DNA of 64,000 nucleotides from NCBI GenBank assembly GCA_009761415.1, contig QUOL01000005.1, positions 1,302,001 to 1,366,000 of the forward strand, given 5' to 3'. Position 1 is the stretch's first letter; every line of letters starts with the position of its first letter. Shown piece after piece: positions 38,685 to 49,588 of the stretch. The DNA comes from Sarcomyxa edulis (taxonomy: Eukaryota > Basidiomycota > Agaricomycetes > Agaricales > Mycenaceae). The notes below the pieces were generated by a model. That model was not told the origin of the DNA. It ran no database searches and worked only from the letters and a program-made list of their open reading frames with translations. The position numbers and the translations under genes are program-made.

Positions 38685-39066
38685 TTTATGAAGCCGAACA
38701 GCCTGTTCAATCGTTTGCGGGGCGCGCTTATGTGATGAACAAATGACTTGAAGTTCTCCATATTCAGTATTCGAATGGCTTGCGGAATTCCAATGGAACT
38801 TCTTGTGGAGCTGGAATCAAGTTTCAGCTCTGACCAGGTAATCTGAATTTCACTAGAAGCAACGTCTGAAAGGCCCCAGGTGAGTGGCCATGTCGAAAAC
38901 ATCCCTTGTATGTGGTAATCTCATTATCTCGTGCGGCCGCTATTCATATGTCCATGTCTTCGTATAGCCTTCTACTTGAATCCGTACGGTATATAATCGG
39001 GCTATAGGGTGTGGACTATCCTCAGAGTTCAGTTCCCTTTTAACACTCTACAAACACAGACTCATC
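38685..39066 (+). repeat. TLP3 promoter block, copy of the TLP2 promoter
   Basis: This is the second copy of the block at 36412-36848. The core TATATAAT at 38990-38997 lies 70 nt before the ATG. The period between the two blocks is about 2.27 kb, the size of one tandem unit. Confidence 0.7.
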
Positions 39067-40323
39067 ATGAAGGCCTTTTTCCTCGCATCTGGACTTGCTT
39101 CCATCTCATTGGCGTCAGCCCGAACGTTCACCGTTTACAATGGTTGTCCCTTCACTATCTGGTACGTGCCAAGTGATATTTAGCAATCCGTGGCATGCGC
39201 TGACATATCCTCCAGGCCTGCCGTATGAGCTCTACAAATTTGTCTGTTGTATGAACCACTGACAATAATCTTAGATGTTCACGGACTTAAACGCGGGTTC
39301 CAGCGTACCCAACCATGCAACTGGGTAGGTGGTTTCGAGTGGATCCGTGGCTCTCTCGTTTTTACATCTACTATGATCATTCTAGATGGGAAGCGGCCGC
39401 CTTCACATCGGTTTCATTCACAGTTCCGAACGACTGGAAATCTGGGCGCATCTGGGTACGCTCTTTGCCGTTTCGAGTTGCACCCTGTTGATTTAAACTT
39501 GTTGGCTCTAGGGTCGACGTGACTGCAACTTCAGCTCCAATCCTGGCCCGAACTCCTGCCTCGATGGAGGTTGCAACGGCGGTCTGCTTTGCGACCCCCA
39601 CACAGGCACTGTGAGTCGTATCCTTATTTAGATTTATCCGCGATAGGTTCACAAAGCTATCTTCAGGGTGTGCCACCCGCTACAGTGGCCGAGTTCACTC
39701 TCTCAGCCTCCGGGAACAAGGACTTCTATGACGGTAATCCAATCTCTCTTCATTGCGATTAACTATCTGACCCTGTCGATGCAGTATCCCTCGTGGACGG
39801 GTACAACCTCCCAATGGCGATCAACCCGACTGGAGGATGTGGCGTAGCTTCGTGCCCTGTTGATCTCGGACCCAACTGCAAGTGTCTTCAATCTTTCATT
39901 TACAATCTACTCATTTGAGACACTTAGGCCCTACCCCGTTGAAGGGCCCTTTCGACTCAACAGGATTCCCTGTCGGATGCAAGAGCGCCTGTGCTGCCAA
40001 CCTCGACGGGAACCCGGCAAACAGTCCCAACTGTTGCAGTGGCCAGTACGATACCCCGGCGACTTGCCCCCCCTCAGGCGAGTCATATGTCCAGTCCCTT
40101 TGCATCCCTCATCTGATCTAACCCTTCGTCGCAGGCGTTGCGTACTACAGCTATTTCAGTAAGCAAATCATTCTCGGGTGATCACCGCCATTTTCTGATC
40201 GTATTCACAGAGGACAACTGCCCCAACTCATACGCATACGCATACGACGAGTCAAGCAAAACGGCTATCTGGACCTGTGACTCTTCCCTCAACGTTGATT
40301 ACACTATCACGTTCTGCCCTTGA
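39067..40323 (+). CDS. Thaumatin-like protein TLP3, 255 aa
   Basis: Ten exons: 39067-39161, 39216-39222 (7 nt), 39275-39324, 39386-39455, 39512-39610, 39667-39733, 39785-39877, 39928-40077, 40135-40158, 40211-40323. Exons 2-5 and 6-9 have the same lengths as in TLP2 and TLP4. The signal peptide is followed by RTFTVYNGCPFTIWPA, GRRDCNFSSNPGPNSC, DFYDVSLVDGYNLPM, CPVDLGPNCPTPLKGPFDS, CKSACAANLDG and NCPNSYAYAYDESSKT. It is closest to TLP2 in protein, promoter and introns. Introns 7 and 8 use GC donors as in TLP2. It is probably a secreted wall protein binding or cleaving beta-1,3-glucan. It ends at TFCP and carries no anchor. Confidence 0.93.
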
Positions 40324-41312
40324 GAGACGCGGTCTCGTTTCGGGGTCCCGAATGCGTAGACTTCTTCCTTTTTTTTTTTGAAATTTCTTTACTGTTCTTT
40401 GACTATCTCGTACCTAGACAAATATCATCTTGACGTTTCCGAAATTTTCATGAGTCGTCGGTCCCTCAGACGTTGGGCTTCTTCCATCGTTGCACTATTT
40501 ATAAATCTGCGAATGTTTGGCATCACCTTTGGCTTCGGACAACACTTCGACCAATTTCTCGACGGCCTCCGAGAACAAACGTCCATGAGCTAGCATGACA
40601 AACGTTTGAACGCTCTCAAGGCAGACTGCCTTCGAGTTGGAGTACCTCGACAACTTCATGGTCTTCCTGATTCTCCGCTCCATGAATTCGCTGATGCAAT
40701 CTTGCAGTTTCTATCACTCCACGTCCGTCATTTGACGGCAAGGCCCACCTTACGACCCACACGGCAACTCTTTTGATTTCCTGGACTAGTATGCTCTTCC
40801 CATTGGCGTATTGTTATGGGGTATAAAGCTAGATGTTGGCACTCAAGAAACGCTCAAGTTGCCTGCTTCATCAACTTCTCTGACGTGTTTATGCCTCATG
40901 TGACGATCAAATCGATTCCGGGACCTGTTTTGCTTGCCGTCGCAATTTTGCTTCACATACAGTACCGCGAAACGTTTGTAGTCCTCAACCTGATTCCCCG
41001 CCACATCACGTATCACTTCGCTGCTGTCAACTACTGTCAACTGATACACCGCTCATGACTCAAAAAATCATGATGGACGCCCTCCATTTCTTCGATGTGT
41101 TCCCTCGGTAACTTGAGATATGTATATCGCGGACAACACGAAGCTCCTGCAAAGATGATCAGTTTCTAGCTTTTCTAATGAATGGTGTAATGCGTATATT
41201 ATCGTCCTCATGCGGTTCTGGACGCGGTATAAAGAGGGTCACGCAGGAGACACGAAAGTTGCAAGTTGACTTTCAGCTTGACTTTCCCCGCCTAGCTACT
41301 ACCGGTATCAAC
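40324..41312. other. Intergenic between TLP3 and TLP4
   Basis: The first part is 3' flank homologous to that of TLP2. The rest shows no thaumatin remnant and no gene. A TATAAA at 41228-41233 lies 80 nt before the TLP4 ATG. Confidence 0.5.
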
Positions 41313-42573
41313 ATGAAATACTTCCTCGTTACCTCTGCTCTTGCTTCCCTCTCATTGGCGTCGGCTCGAACTTTCACTGTCCACAATGGTTGCCCGTTCA
41401 CCATCTGGTGTGTTCAAAGCGTAATACTGAGATACTCACTGACACCATCTGCAGGCCCGCTGTAGACGATTTCGATGTGTTGTCAATCGAATTTGCTGCT
41501 GACAAAAAAAATAGATATTCACCGATCTGAATGTGGCTCCCAATGTCCCGGATTTCCCAACAGGGTAGGTGATTTTGTATCGTACCATGTCCTGACTAAG
41601 TTGTGCAATTCTCCAGGTGGGAAGCAGGTGCCTTTACTTCGGTATCGTTCTCTGTCCCGAACAACTGGAAGGCAGGACGTATTTGGGTATGAATTGTGTT
41701 TTGGCATCATGTTTGTCAGATCCTAACTTGGTTCGAACTGATTAGGGTCGACGAAACTGTGATTTCGGCACTGGTTCTGGCCCAAACTCTTGCATCGATG
41801 GTGGCTGCAACGGCGGTCTACTATGCGACCCGCATACTGGCACGGTAGGCGATTCCATGTTGATATCATCGAGCCCGGCTGACAGGACTATGGACTTCTA
41901 GGGAGTGCCACCCGTCACAGTGGCCGAATTCACTTTTCAAGGCGATGGGAACCGAGACTTCTACGATGGTGGGTCTATCGTTTATTGATTTTTTGGGATA
42001 TTGTCTAATGTCACTATGTGTAGTCTCCCTCGTCGATGGATACAACCTCCCGATGAGCATCACCCCGACAGGAGGCTGCCATGTAGCAGATTGCCCAATT
42101 GACCTTGGGCCTAACTGCGAGTATATTCGGCAATGCAGTCGTGATTGTGACTGACTGACTTGTCACCCCACCGTCTAGGTCCTGACCAGTTGAAGGGCCC
42201 CTTTGACTCCTCGGGATTCCCTGTAGGTTGTAAGAGTGCTTGTGATGCCAACCTCGATGGAAACCAAGCAAACAGTCGCAACTGTTGCAGTGGCCAGTTC
42301 GCCAGCGCGGGAGCTTGCCCTTCATCAGGTGAGTCTTGGCTTGAAGCTCCATTGACCATCATATGTTCTAACTTGTATCTATAGGTGTCGCATTTTACAG
42401 CTATTTCAGTGAGCACAATCATCAGTTCCCGTCATTATCTCCCCTCTGACCATTGAACAGAGAGCAACTGTCCCAACTCATACGCTTACGCTTTCGACGA
42501 ATCGAGTGGAACAGCTCTCTGGACTTGCGATTCTGGAGGCAATCCCGATTATACCATCACATTTTGTCCTTAG
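41313..42573 (+). CDS. Thaumatin-like protein TLP4, 255 aa
   Basis: Ten exons: 41313-41407, 41455-41461 (7 nt), 41515-41564, 41617-41686, 41746-41844, 41902-41968, 42024-42116, 42179-42328, 42385-42408, 42461-42573. It has the same exon pattern as TLP2 and TLP3. A signal peptide ends near LSLASA. The thaumatin Cys framework is complete: RTFTVHNGCPFTIWPA, GRRNCDFGTGSGPNSC, GGCNGGLLCDPHTG, CHVADCPIDLGPNCP, CKSACDANLDG, NSRNCCSG and NCPNSYAYAFDESSGT. Intron 7 begins with GC (GCGAGT), but intron 8 is normal GT. Its promoter and 3' flank do not match the TLP2/TLP3 repeat, so it is an older copy. It is probably secreted. Confidence 0.93.
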
Positions 42574-42851
42574 ATTCTACCGTAGTGTAATCGGCAACCA
42601 AGTCTGAATCACTCCTTTTTCTCCTGGTACCTGGACATTTTCTTATATCTTGACAAACCGAACATTATGTGAAATCTTGTAAATGCCGATAAAGCCACTT
42701 TCTTGTGGTACTTAACTTGCAAAGCTCGAGTGCAGGTCTGCGACTTACATGATGGTCTTGCACAATAAGAGCAAATACATGGTTTCGAACTTCGAAGCTT
42801 CAAGTTCAATACGATGCGAAGACGTGATGTATATTGTGACAATAGAGTATA

Positions 42852-45677
42852 TTACCGATTTCGCAAAAGCTGGAGTGCTAGCTCTTCGTCGTCTTCGATC
42901 GTATGACCACCAGAACGAGCATTGACGGTCCCATTTGACGTTTTAGCTCTTTTTGATGGAGGCGGAGCTGTGTAGAATTCTTCGTCGTCGTCTCCAGACG
43001 GGAGATCGAAATCTGGAGAGACGTAACCGTCGTCTTCGTCCTCTGATACGGGTGCAATGACTGCCACTTGGCCAGGACCACTGTTCGCAAGCACCTGTAA
43101 ATGAGAAAAGAATATGAGTGCTGGATGCTGGAAGAGAATGAAGTCACAAACCTCGTTCTCTCTTTCCTTTCTCTTTCTCTTCTTCTCTCGCTTTTTGTCC
43201 TTGGCTTCCTCCTTATCAACGACATCCGCAACTCTCATCCTCCCTCTCTCTCCTTCCGCAAACTTCTTACCCTCCTCCTTGACACCTTCGAACCCGCCTT
43301 TCTCCCTGAACACCTCTTCCACATCAGCCATCTCATACATCTCATGCGGCTTCCCTTCATCGTCAAATATGATCTTCTTCGCATTCCCACCCGTCACTAT
43401 GGTGCGCTTTGCAATCCCCATCTTCAGCTTGCGTTTCGATATATCATCAGGGTCCAGAGGCCCTTTGTCTTGAAGATCATGATCGGCGCGTTTGAGAGTG
43501 ATGAAGTCGTCTCCTTCATCATCCTCCGCGTCAGAATGATCGATGAGTTTGGAATAATGCTCAGAAAGGATGTTTTGATTTTTGCGTTCGAACATGCGGT
43601 CGTACTTGGTTCGAACGGCACCAGGCTAGTTGGAAAGACAGAAGGTCAGACTGAGAGCGATACGAGCTGATGAACGATGCTTATACCTTTGAGGATTTGG
43701 CAGGAGCAGCAACGGAAGTAGACTCTTCGTCAGATTCTGCATCTGTAGCCTCGTCTTCTTCACTGGACGAGTGAGCTTCCCCGTCATCTTCGGAGTCAGC
43801 CTCGCTTTCGTCGTCGCTCGGTATCGAAACTTCGGGGGCTGGTGCTTCAACACTCCTAGACGCGTTCTTTTTCTTTTTCGCAATCTCCTTACTCAAAAAC
43901 TTGATTTTCGGGACACCAGGTAAGCCCAAGGACTCCGCGAACCGTTCCACAGGAAGTTCCTCGAGTTTGAATATTGTCTTGTCCTTGTGCAGATATATCG
44001 AACGCATGTACGACACGAACGCCTGTGAAGAACGAAATGTGATCAATAAACAATTCATCGACGAAGCTCAGTATCAACGCACGCGCTGTCCTAGATACTT
44101 GATCTCGGGATCCTGGAAAGCGAGGTTCTGCAACTGGTTTTCGATGCTCTGCGTCTTACTTGACCGGATCTTGATCTTTTGCACTTCGATCCCCTTCTTG
44201 GCTAACACAGCCTTCATGCCTTCCTCTTCACTGGGTAGCAAGAACAATAGCCCTTTACCCTTACTCTCATACCGAGCAGTCCGACCCACCCGATGAATAT
44301 AAGTATCCGCATCCTCGGGAGCATCGAGCTGCAAAACCCAATCCACAGACGGGAAATCCAACCCCCGAGCAGCGATATCCGTAGCGAAAAGCACCGCATG
44401 CGAAGACGACGTGAACTTTTGGAACATCGTCAACCTAGCAGACTGTTTCTGTTTGCCGTGAAGATGCAACAAGGGCATTCCAGGATGCATCTTACAAAAC
44501 GTCTCAAACACGAATCGAACTTGTTTGCAACTGGAGATGAAGACGAGAATTTTGGCTTGGAGATGGGTTTTGATGAAACTCCAGAGGATGTCGAGTTTTT
44601 TGTCGAGTGTGCAGACTACGTAGTGTTGTTCGAGGTTGGTGGGGGTTGCGGAGGTGGAGGCGGATTCGTGTACGCCGATGTATACAGGATCTTTGAGACT
44701 GAGACGAGCTAAGTCTGCAACGGATTGCGTCTGTGTTGCAGAAAAGAGGAGGGTTTGTCGGGATTTCGGGAGATGAGCGAGGAGTGCTGAAAGTGTGCGT
44801 GCGAAGCCCATGTCGAGTATTCGGTCAGCTTCATCGAGAACTGGGGGCATCGTCAATAAAGCGTTTAAGAGATGAACTGTATGATGAACTGACCCAGCAT
44901 TTGAAGATTGTCGGATTCAAGACCGACCGTTTGGTCCATGTGCTGTAATAATCGACCGGGAGTAGCCACAAGGATGTTCATACGAGAGAGACGATCCTGC
45001 TCGTCTTTGAGACTCTTTCCACCAATGACCAGTCCAGCCGAGAAAGTGTGGTATCCGCCTATTGATCGCAGGACTTCAAATATTTGAACGGCCTATACAT
45101 GAAGGTCGTCAATAGGCCAAGAGGGAGCATGAATAAGTTCACTGACCAGCTCTCGAGTAGGAGATATGATCAATGCGCCTAGCCCATCCGAAGGTCCCCA
45201 TTTCCTGCGGTAGAGGATTTCCAAGACGGGTACGAGAAAAGCAAGCGTCTTTCCACTTCCTGTCTTGGCCGCACCGAGCACATCCTTGCCCTTGAGTGAT
45301 ACGGGCAAACTCTTCACCTGAATATCCGTCATATCCACGAAGAACGACTTCTTCAAACCTGCAATAGACTCGATCAATAATGTTGCATGCATGAACATGA
45401 CTTCACGTACCGCGTAAGGTTGCCTCAGAAATTGGCAGATCAGCAAACGCTTTAGGGCCTTCTGGTGCATTCTTTTCATTCACTAGGTTGTTAAGCAGAG
45501 TAGCAATCAATACGGAGACGCTGTGCTCACATATTCCATCGCATTTCGTTCTAAAGCCTCGATCTTCTGTTTCTCGGAGAGTTTCTTGAGTTTTGAAGAT
45601 TTCACGACATTTTTGGTGGGCTTTTTTGGGTTTCTAGCCCTCTGCGTAGACGGCCCTGCCTTTGGCTGACTAGCCAT
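42852..45677 (-). CDS. DBP4: ATP-dependent RNA helicase Dbp4 (DDX10), 809 aa
   Basis: Eight exons: 45677-45531, 45471-45411, 45358-45147, 45092-44894, 44840-44083, 44022-43687, 43625-43152, 43094-42852. All DEAD-box motifs are present: [10 protein letters not shown] (I), SPTRELA (Ia), TPGRLL (Ib), DEAD (II), SAT (III), [10 protein letters not shown] (V) and HRVGRTAR (VI). The Dbp4-specific extension follows ([27 protein letters not shown]), then acidic Ser/Asp/Glu-rich stretches and a Lys/Arg-rich region ([11 protein letters not shown]). Dbp4 releases the U14 snoRNA from pre-rRNA during 18S maturation. The last intron (43095-43151) is 57 nt and has no in-frame stop. The exon 2 acceptor (AAAAG at 45472) is weak but is the only one that keeps frame. 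Confidence 0.95.
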
Positions 45678-46045
45678 AGATGTAATATGCAGAAGAAGCA
45701 AAAGACGGAAGAAGCAAAACAAAAGTTTGCAGGGAGACTTGTGAAATTTGATCGAGATGGAATTTGGGTGAAATTCTGAATTTTAGGAGGAAAGTGCCGA
45801 ACGGGAGTATTTTTGCGCAGATCTACCATCTTCACCGGGTCCATGAACAGCAGTAAAGACGCCAGCGGACAGGCGCCCTTAGCGTCAAGACGACACTGAT
45901 AAAAGGCTAGTATTCTAGCGCTGCGCAGCCTTTGTCCAGTGTATCAGAGTCGTGTGACACTATCATCCCAGCTTTTGTGGTACAAAAACTTGCGTGTTGT
46001 ACGTTCCTACTACTAGTATCCCCACTTGTCTTCTATCTTGTCAGT
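45678..46045. promoter_or_regulatory. Divergent promoter between DBP4 and the 46046 gene
   Basis: 368 nt between the two ATGs. No clear TATA box on either side. Confidence 0.35.
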
Positions 46046-47099
46046 ATGGGTCGCTGGACGCAGTACGACGAGGCCAGTCCATCCAAAAGGAAACCTTGAC
46101 AGACGCTGACCTTGTAGTTACCCACCCCACAGGATGACTACCGTTTACCAGACGGCTTCAAGCGAGTGGCATACGATGCAGACACTCGATGCTACACTTA
46201 CCGTGATAACAAGGGGATACTCTTTGAAGGCGCCCCCGGTAACGAGTACGGGATACTCAGACCCAAAGCCGCTGCGAAGCCGATAAACCGCCCAGTCTTT
46301 GTCACAGGTGAGTCCATTCCATGATTACAATATCTCAAAGTGGTTGACTTATGTATGCACTCTAGACCAACAACCTGCTCTCTCAAAGCTTGATATCGAA
46401 AACGCGCCCGAAACGTTTGAGGAGATTCTACCATCTGATCTCATCGCGTCCCCATCATCTCTCGAAAAAGGTGAAGGTTCATCGTCTACCAATCCAGCAG
46501 GAACCGAGTCTACACGCAGCAAAATCGCCAAAGCGGTCCGCACCGCAACGATACCAAAGATGCAGGAAGTAGCTCTCGGCGTCATGAGGCGCTCAGCTAC
46601 CATGATCAATAGACGGCGAGGTCAACATGATCGTGCCGTATCTGACAGCTCTAGCATCATGCAGGAGAAGAAATCTTTGTTGCATAGCCGGAGTCAAAGC
46701 AGCCATGCAAGTCGCACCGGTAGCCTCAATGAGAAAGGCGCATATGGGAGTGGGCTTAGACGGTCTCAATCGACCGCTTCGTCCGTTTCTATGGCGAGCT
46801 CGATGCTCAAGCCTCTTCCTTCCCTTCCCGTCACTCATAATCATAACCATGATGCCTCTCATTCAAGGCGCGCTCCGCCTACTCGTAGGCCTTCTCATGG
46901 GAAACCCGCTGATACTCTTGACTCCGCCTCACTCAGGCTGGCTGCCGTATCGTCCTTGCCATCGGTGCCGACTACCGCCCCAGAGGCAAAGCCGGACGCA
47001 AAGGCGGAGACAGAGACAGAGACAGAGGTTCCGTCTCAAGCGCCGTCTCCATCACCCACCAACGCCAAACGTAAACTCGCCGCCGTAGCAGAACTCTGA
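46046..47099 (+). CDS. Conserved basidiomycete protein with N-terminal MGRWTQYDE module, 311 aa
   Basis: Exons 46046-46072 (27 nt), 46133-46307 and 46366-47099. The first ~75 residues (MGRWTQYDE, then DDYRLPDGFKRVAYDADTRC, YTYRDNKGILFEGAPGNEYG) form a compact module that I recall at the N-terminus of many basidiomycete proteins of unknown role. The rest is Ser/Arg/Lys-rich and disordered, with SRSQSSHAS and SGLRRSQSTASS runs and Thr/Glu repeats near the end. The first exon only joins in frame if the intron starts with GC (GCCAGT, 46073). No signal peptide or membrane segment is seen. I assign no function. Confidence 0.75.
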
Positions 47100-47523
47100 G
47101 TAATGTCCTACCCAAACCCGGCCTCGTGCCGGTGGGCTGTACAATATATGCATCTCCAGTATACTTCTATTCAAACACTACTACTTATATCCTCCATCTG
47201 TAAGTCATCAGTATCGCCATAACCGTGAGGCCAGTGAATCTACAAAACATCAAGATCAGAGCCATGGCCCATCAGTGGCATTCGGCATCGGTATCGTCCA
47301 CAGACCGCAATCCTAGTCGTGGTGATGGTGTCTATGTGACTGTTCTCTTGCAGGTAAGATCTCGGATGAGTCTGTGAGTGTGAGTGTGGGCAGCGCTGAA
47401 CGTCAAACATGGATCAAATTATCATTCAAAGAAGCCCCCAGGAATAGAACCCTGCATCACTTTGGGCCTTTCCGTGACCAAAGCTTGAACGCGTCCCAAG
47501 AAAAAGATCGTGTATTGCGCCCC

Positions 47524-48743
47524 TCACCAAAAATACTGGGAAAACGTATTATTCCCCGGGGCCGCAAATTCATCGCACTGCCTCAAGAGTTCCGGTTCGA
47601 ACTGCAAGATCTTCCAACGCGTCCCTCCAAGATAAGTGACCTCCGCTCCCCTTTTGATGATCTGCAACACAGTATTTCCAGTCCCGAAACGTGGACTCTT
47701 TGGCGAGACGACCCAGAATTGGGCGTTGATGACGAGGAGAGGAGGTGTGAGACCGTGGATAGCTTTTTCGGTTATACCAGCCTGAAGATGTACCGTTGAT
47801 TGAGGTGTTTACACGAACAACTTGGAATGCAGAGGGTAGGTGCTTACGATGTATCTGGCGATATCACTTTGCGCTTCTTCAGGTAACGAAATACGATCTG
47901 CAGGACGAGGCATCTTGCCTTGTCGACTCACCATCTCCTGTAGAATCTCCAACCGATTATTTCTTGTCATAGTTCTATCCAGCATAAACAAATGCTCTCC
48001 ACTCTGACTCAGATCCAACGACAGACTCCCGCCGTACGGACAGAATTCCAGGCCGTCCTGAAACCAATATTTCAACATGGCATGGGTACTTTGGAATATC
48101 TTCCCCTTGTGTCGCATATCTATGCTAATGCGCATGATGTTCGCAAAGTCTGGATTGGAGGCTACAGCTTGCTCTGCATCGGCAGCGCTGTATTTCATGG
48201 GGTTTTGGGCTAATCGGCAGGTCGGTTTGTGTTTTTTCCAGTGAGATTTTTGACATGATCTAGAGCAGCTGGATGAAAATTGAGTTTATGTAAGTCGTCG
48301 GCAGATAAAGGAGGTCTGAGAGCGTTCGTACTAGAACACCATGTTACACCCTGCACATCGATCTTTTGACGGTAATTGGCATACATAACAGGACTGAGAC
48401 ACGAGGACGAATGATTCAGTAACGATATGTATACACAGATGTACTAGAGGATACTCACTGGCGAGGCGACATCAGCATCAATAAGGGCTTGTAGCTGAGG
48501 AGACAGATACCCCTCCTCATTGAACAGTGTCTCCAGCTCTTCCTCGGTGTGAGTTTTGCGAATAGCTCTGGGAAGTTTGGACACATCCTTGCGCGTCAAG
48601 CGAGGCGCTTTTGTGGAGGGGGAGTCTTCGGATGTATTGGAGATATTGGCAGGCTGAGCCTGAGGATGGCGCTGCAAACTTGACTCCCCTAGAAGCATAG
48701 CCTCCATCTCTTTCGCGAGTTGTTCTTCGAGGAGGGCATCCAT
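47524..48743 (-). CDS. MYND-type zinc-finger protein, 341 aa
   Basis: Exons 48743-48459, 48393-48332, 48268-47848 and 47781-47524. Exon 1 carries RLTRKDVSKLPRAIRKTHTE, a block repeated in the adjacent duplicate. The MYND finger spans the junction of exons 2 and 3: CYVCQLPSKDRCAGCNMVFY, then CSRSCQKSHWKKHKPTC, with all eight Cys/His ligands. MYND fingers bind proline-rich partners in chromatin and signalling proteins. The C-terminal ~210 residues (KAIHGLTPPLLVINAQFWVV and others) are unrecognised. Exon 4 is hidden under a longer plus-strand frame at 47374-47799, which is a shadow. It lies tail to tail with the 46046 gene, leaving 424 nt. Confidence 0.88.
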
Positions 48744-49083
48744 TTTAAGTGAATGAATTGGTCGAATGAGTGGCTCAGACTGTCTTCTCAAGAAGTGCAG
48801 TGGTTTCCAGATACGGTCGACGGTAGACTCGGACAAGTCCGAACTCCGGAGGGCCGATCGCAAGAAGTCCTTTGCTTGGCAATGGCACGCTATCCAAACA
48901 AACGTGACTCGCCCAGTGGCGCTTCAAGTTGAGCTTGACCTTGAGTGGCACATCCGCGTCGTACATAGATTCAGCGCTCACCATCAAGTAATAGTACTAG
49001 ATATAGGTGCCTATGCATCTCATAATGCACACCACGCCAAAAAACATTACAAGATATTGCATCGTCGCCAGTGAATGTGTTTT

Positions 49084-49338
49084 TCAGTCTACTGAAGTGG
49101 AACTATAATGGATCGAGGTCTGTATGGGTGGATACATATACCCGTCGACGTCAAACATGACTTCTAATACCTCTTTTGTATGCGTTTTTTGAATAGACCT
49201 AGGTAGTTTGCTGATATCCTTGCGCGTCATTCGTTGCCTTTCAGGGGGTGGGACGACGTTGATTGGGGATGTTGAGCTAGAGTTCAGCTCGGCTATCGGG
49301 TCATTCGAGTAGGAGAGGCAGATAGCGCTCATTTTTTC
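49084..49338 (-). pseudogene. Exon-1-only duplicate of the MYND gene
   Basis: This encodes ERLAEKMSAI, then RMTRKDISKLPRSIQKTHTK and a VDGYMYPP segment, matching exon 1 of the MYND gene at 48459-48743 (EQLAKEMEAM, RLTRKDVSKLPRAIRKTHTE, EEGYLSP). The frame ends three codons later at TGA. A GTAGAC at 49092-49087 sits where the functional copy has its GTGAGT donor, and no MYND exon follows. It could still be a short expressed gene, but it looks like a partial tandem copy. Confidence 0.6.
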
Positions 49339-49588
49339 TGCGAGTCGTTCTGTAAGCCCAGCCCTGCAACTCTTCAAGACGAGGGTGATTAGATGAATCA
49401 TGTGGTATCGTAGGTAGCAAAATCGAAACGTCCGGATGAAATGAAGTTCAACGTCGACGAGCCCAGCCCAAGAAAGAGTCCAGTTACAGTTCCAGATCGT
49501 ACATACATACATCAATGCACCAATTTCCCGTAAATGTGATCCTACATTCAAGCATTGAAGTTCCACCAATTGCCCAATACACCGCGAC

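Noticed and set aside
47374..47799. 141-codon plus-strand frame that looks like a gene
   Set aside because: It is antisense to exon 4 of the MYND gene, whose splice sites, frame and protein continuity are all supported.
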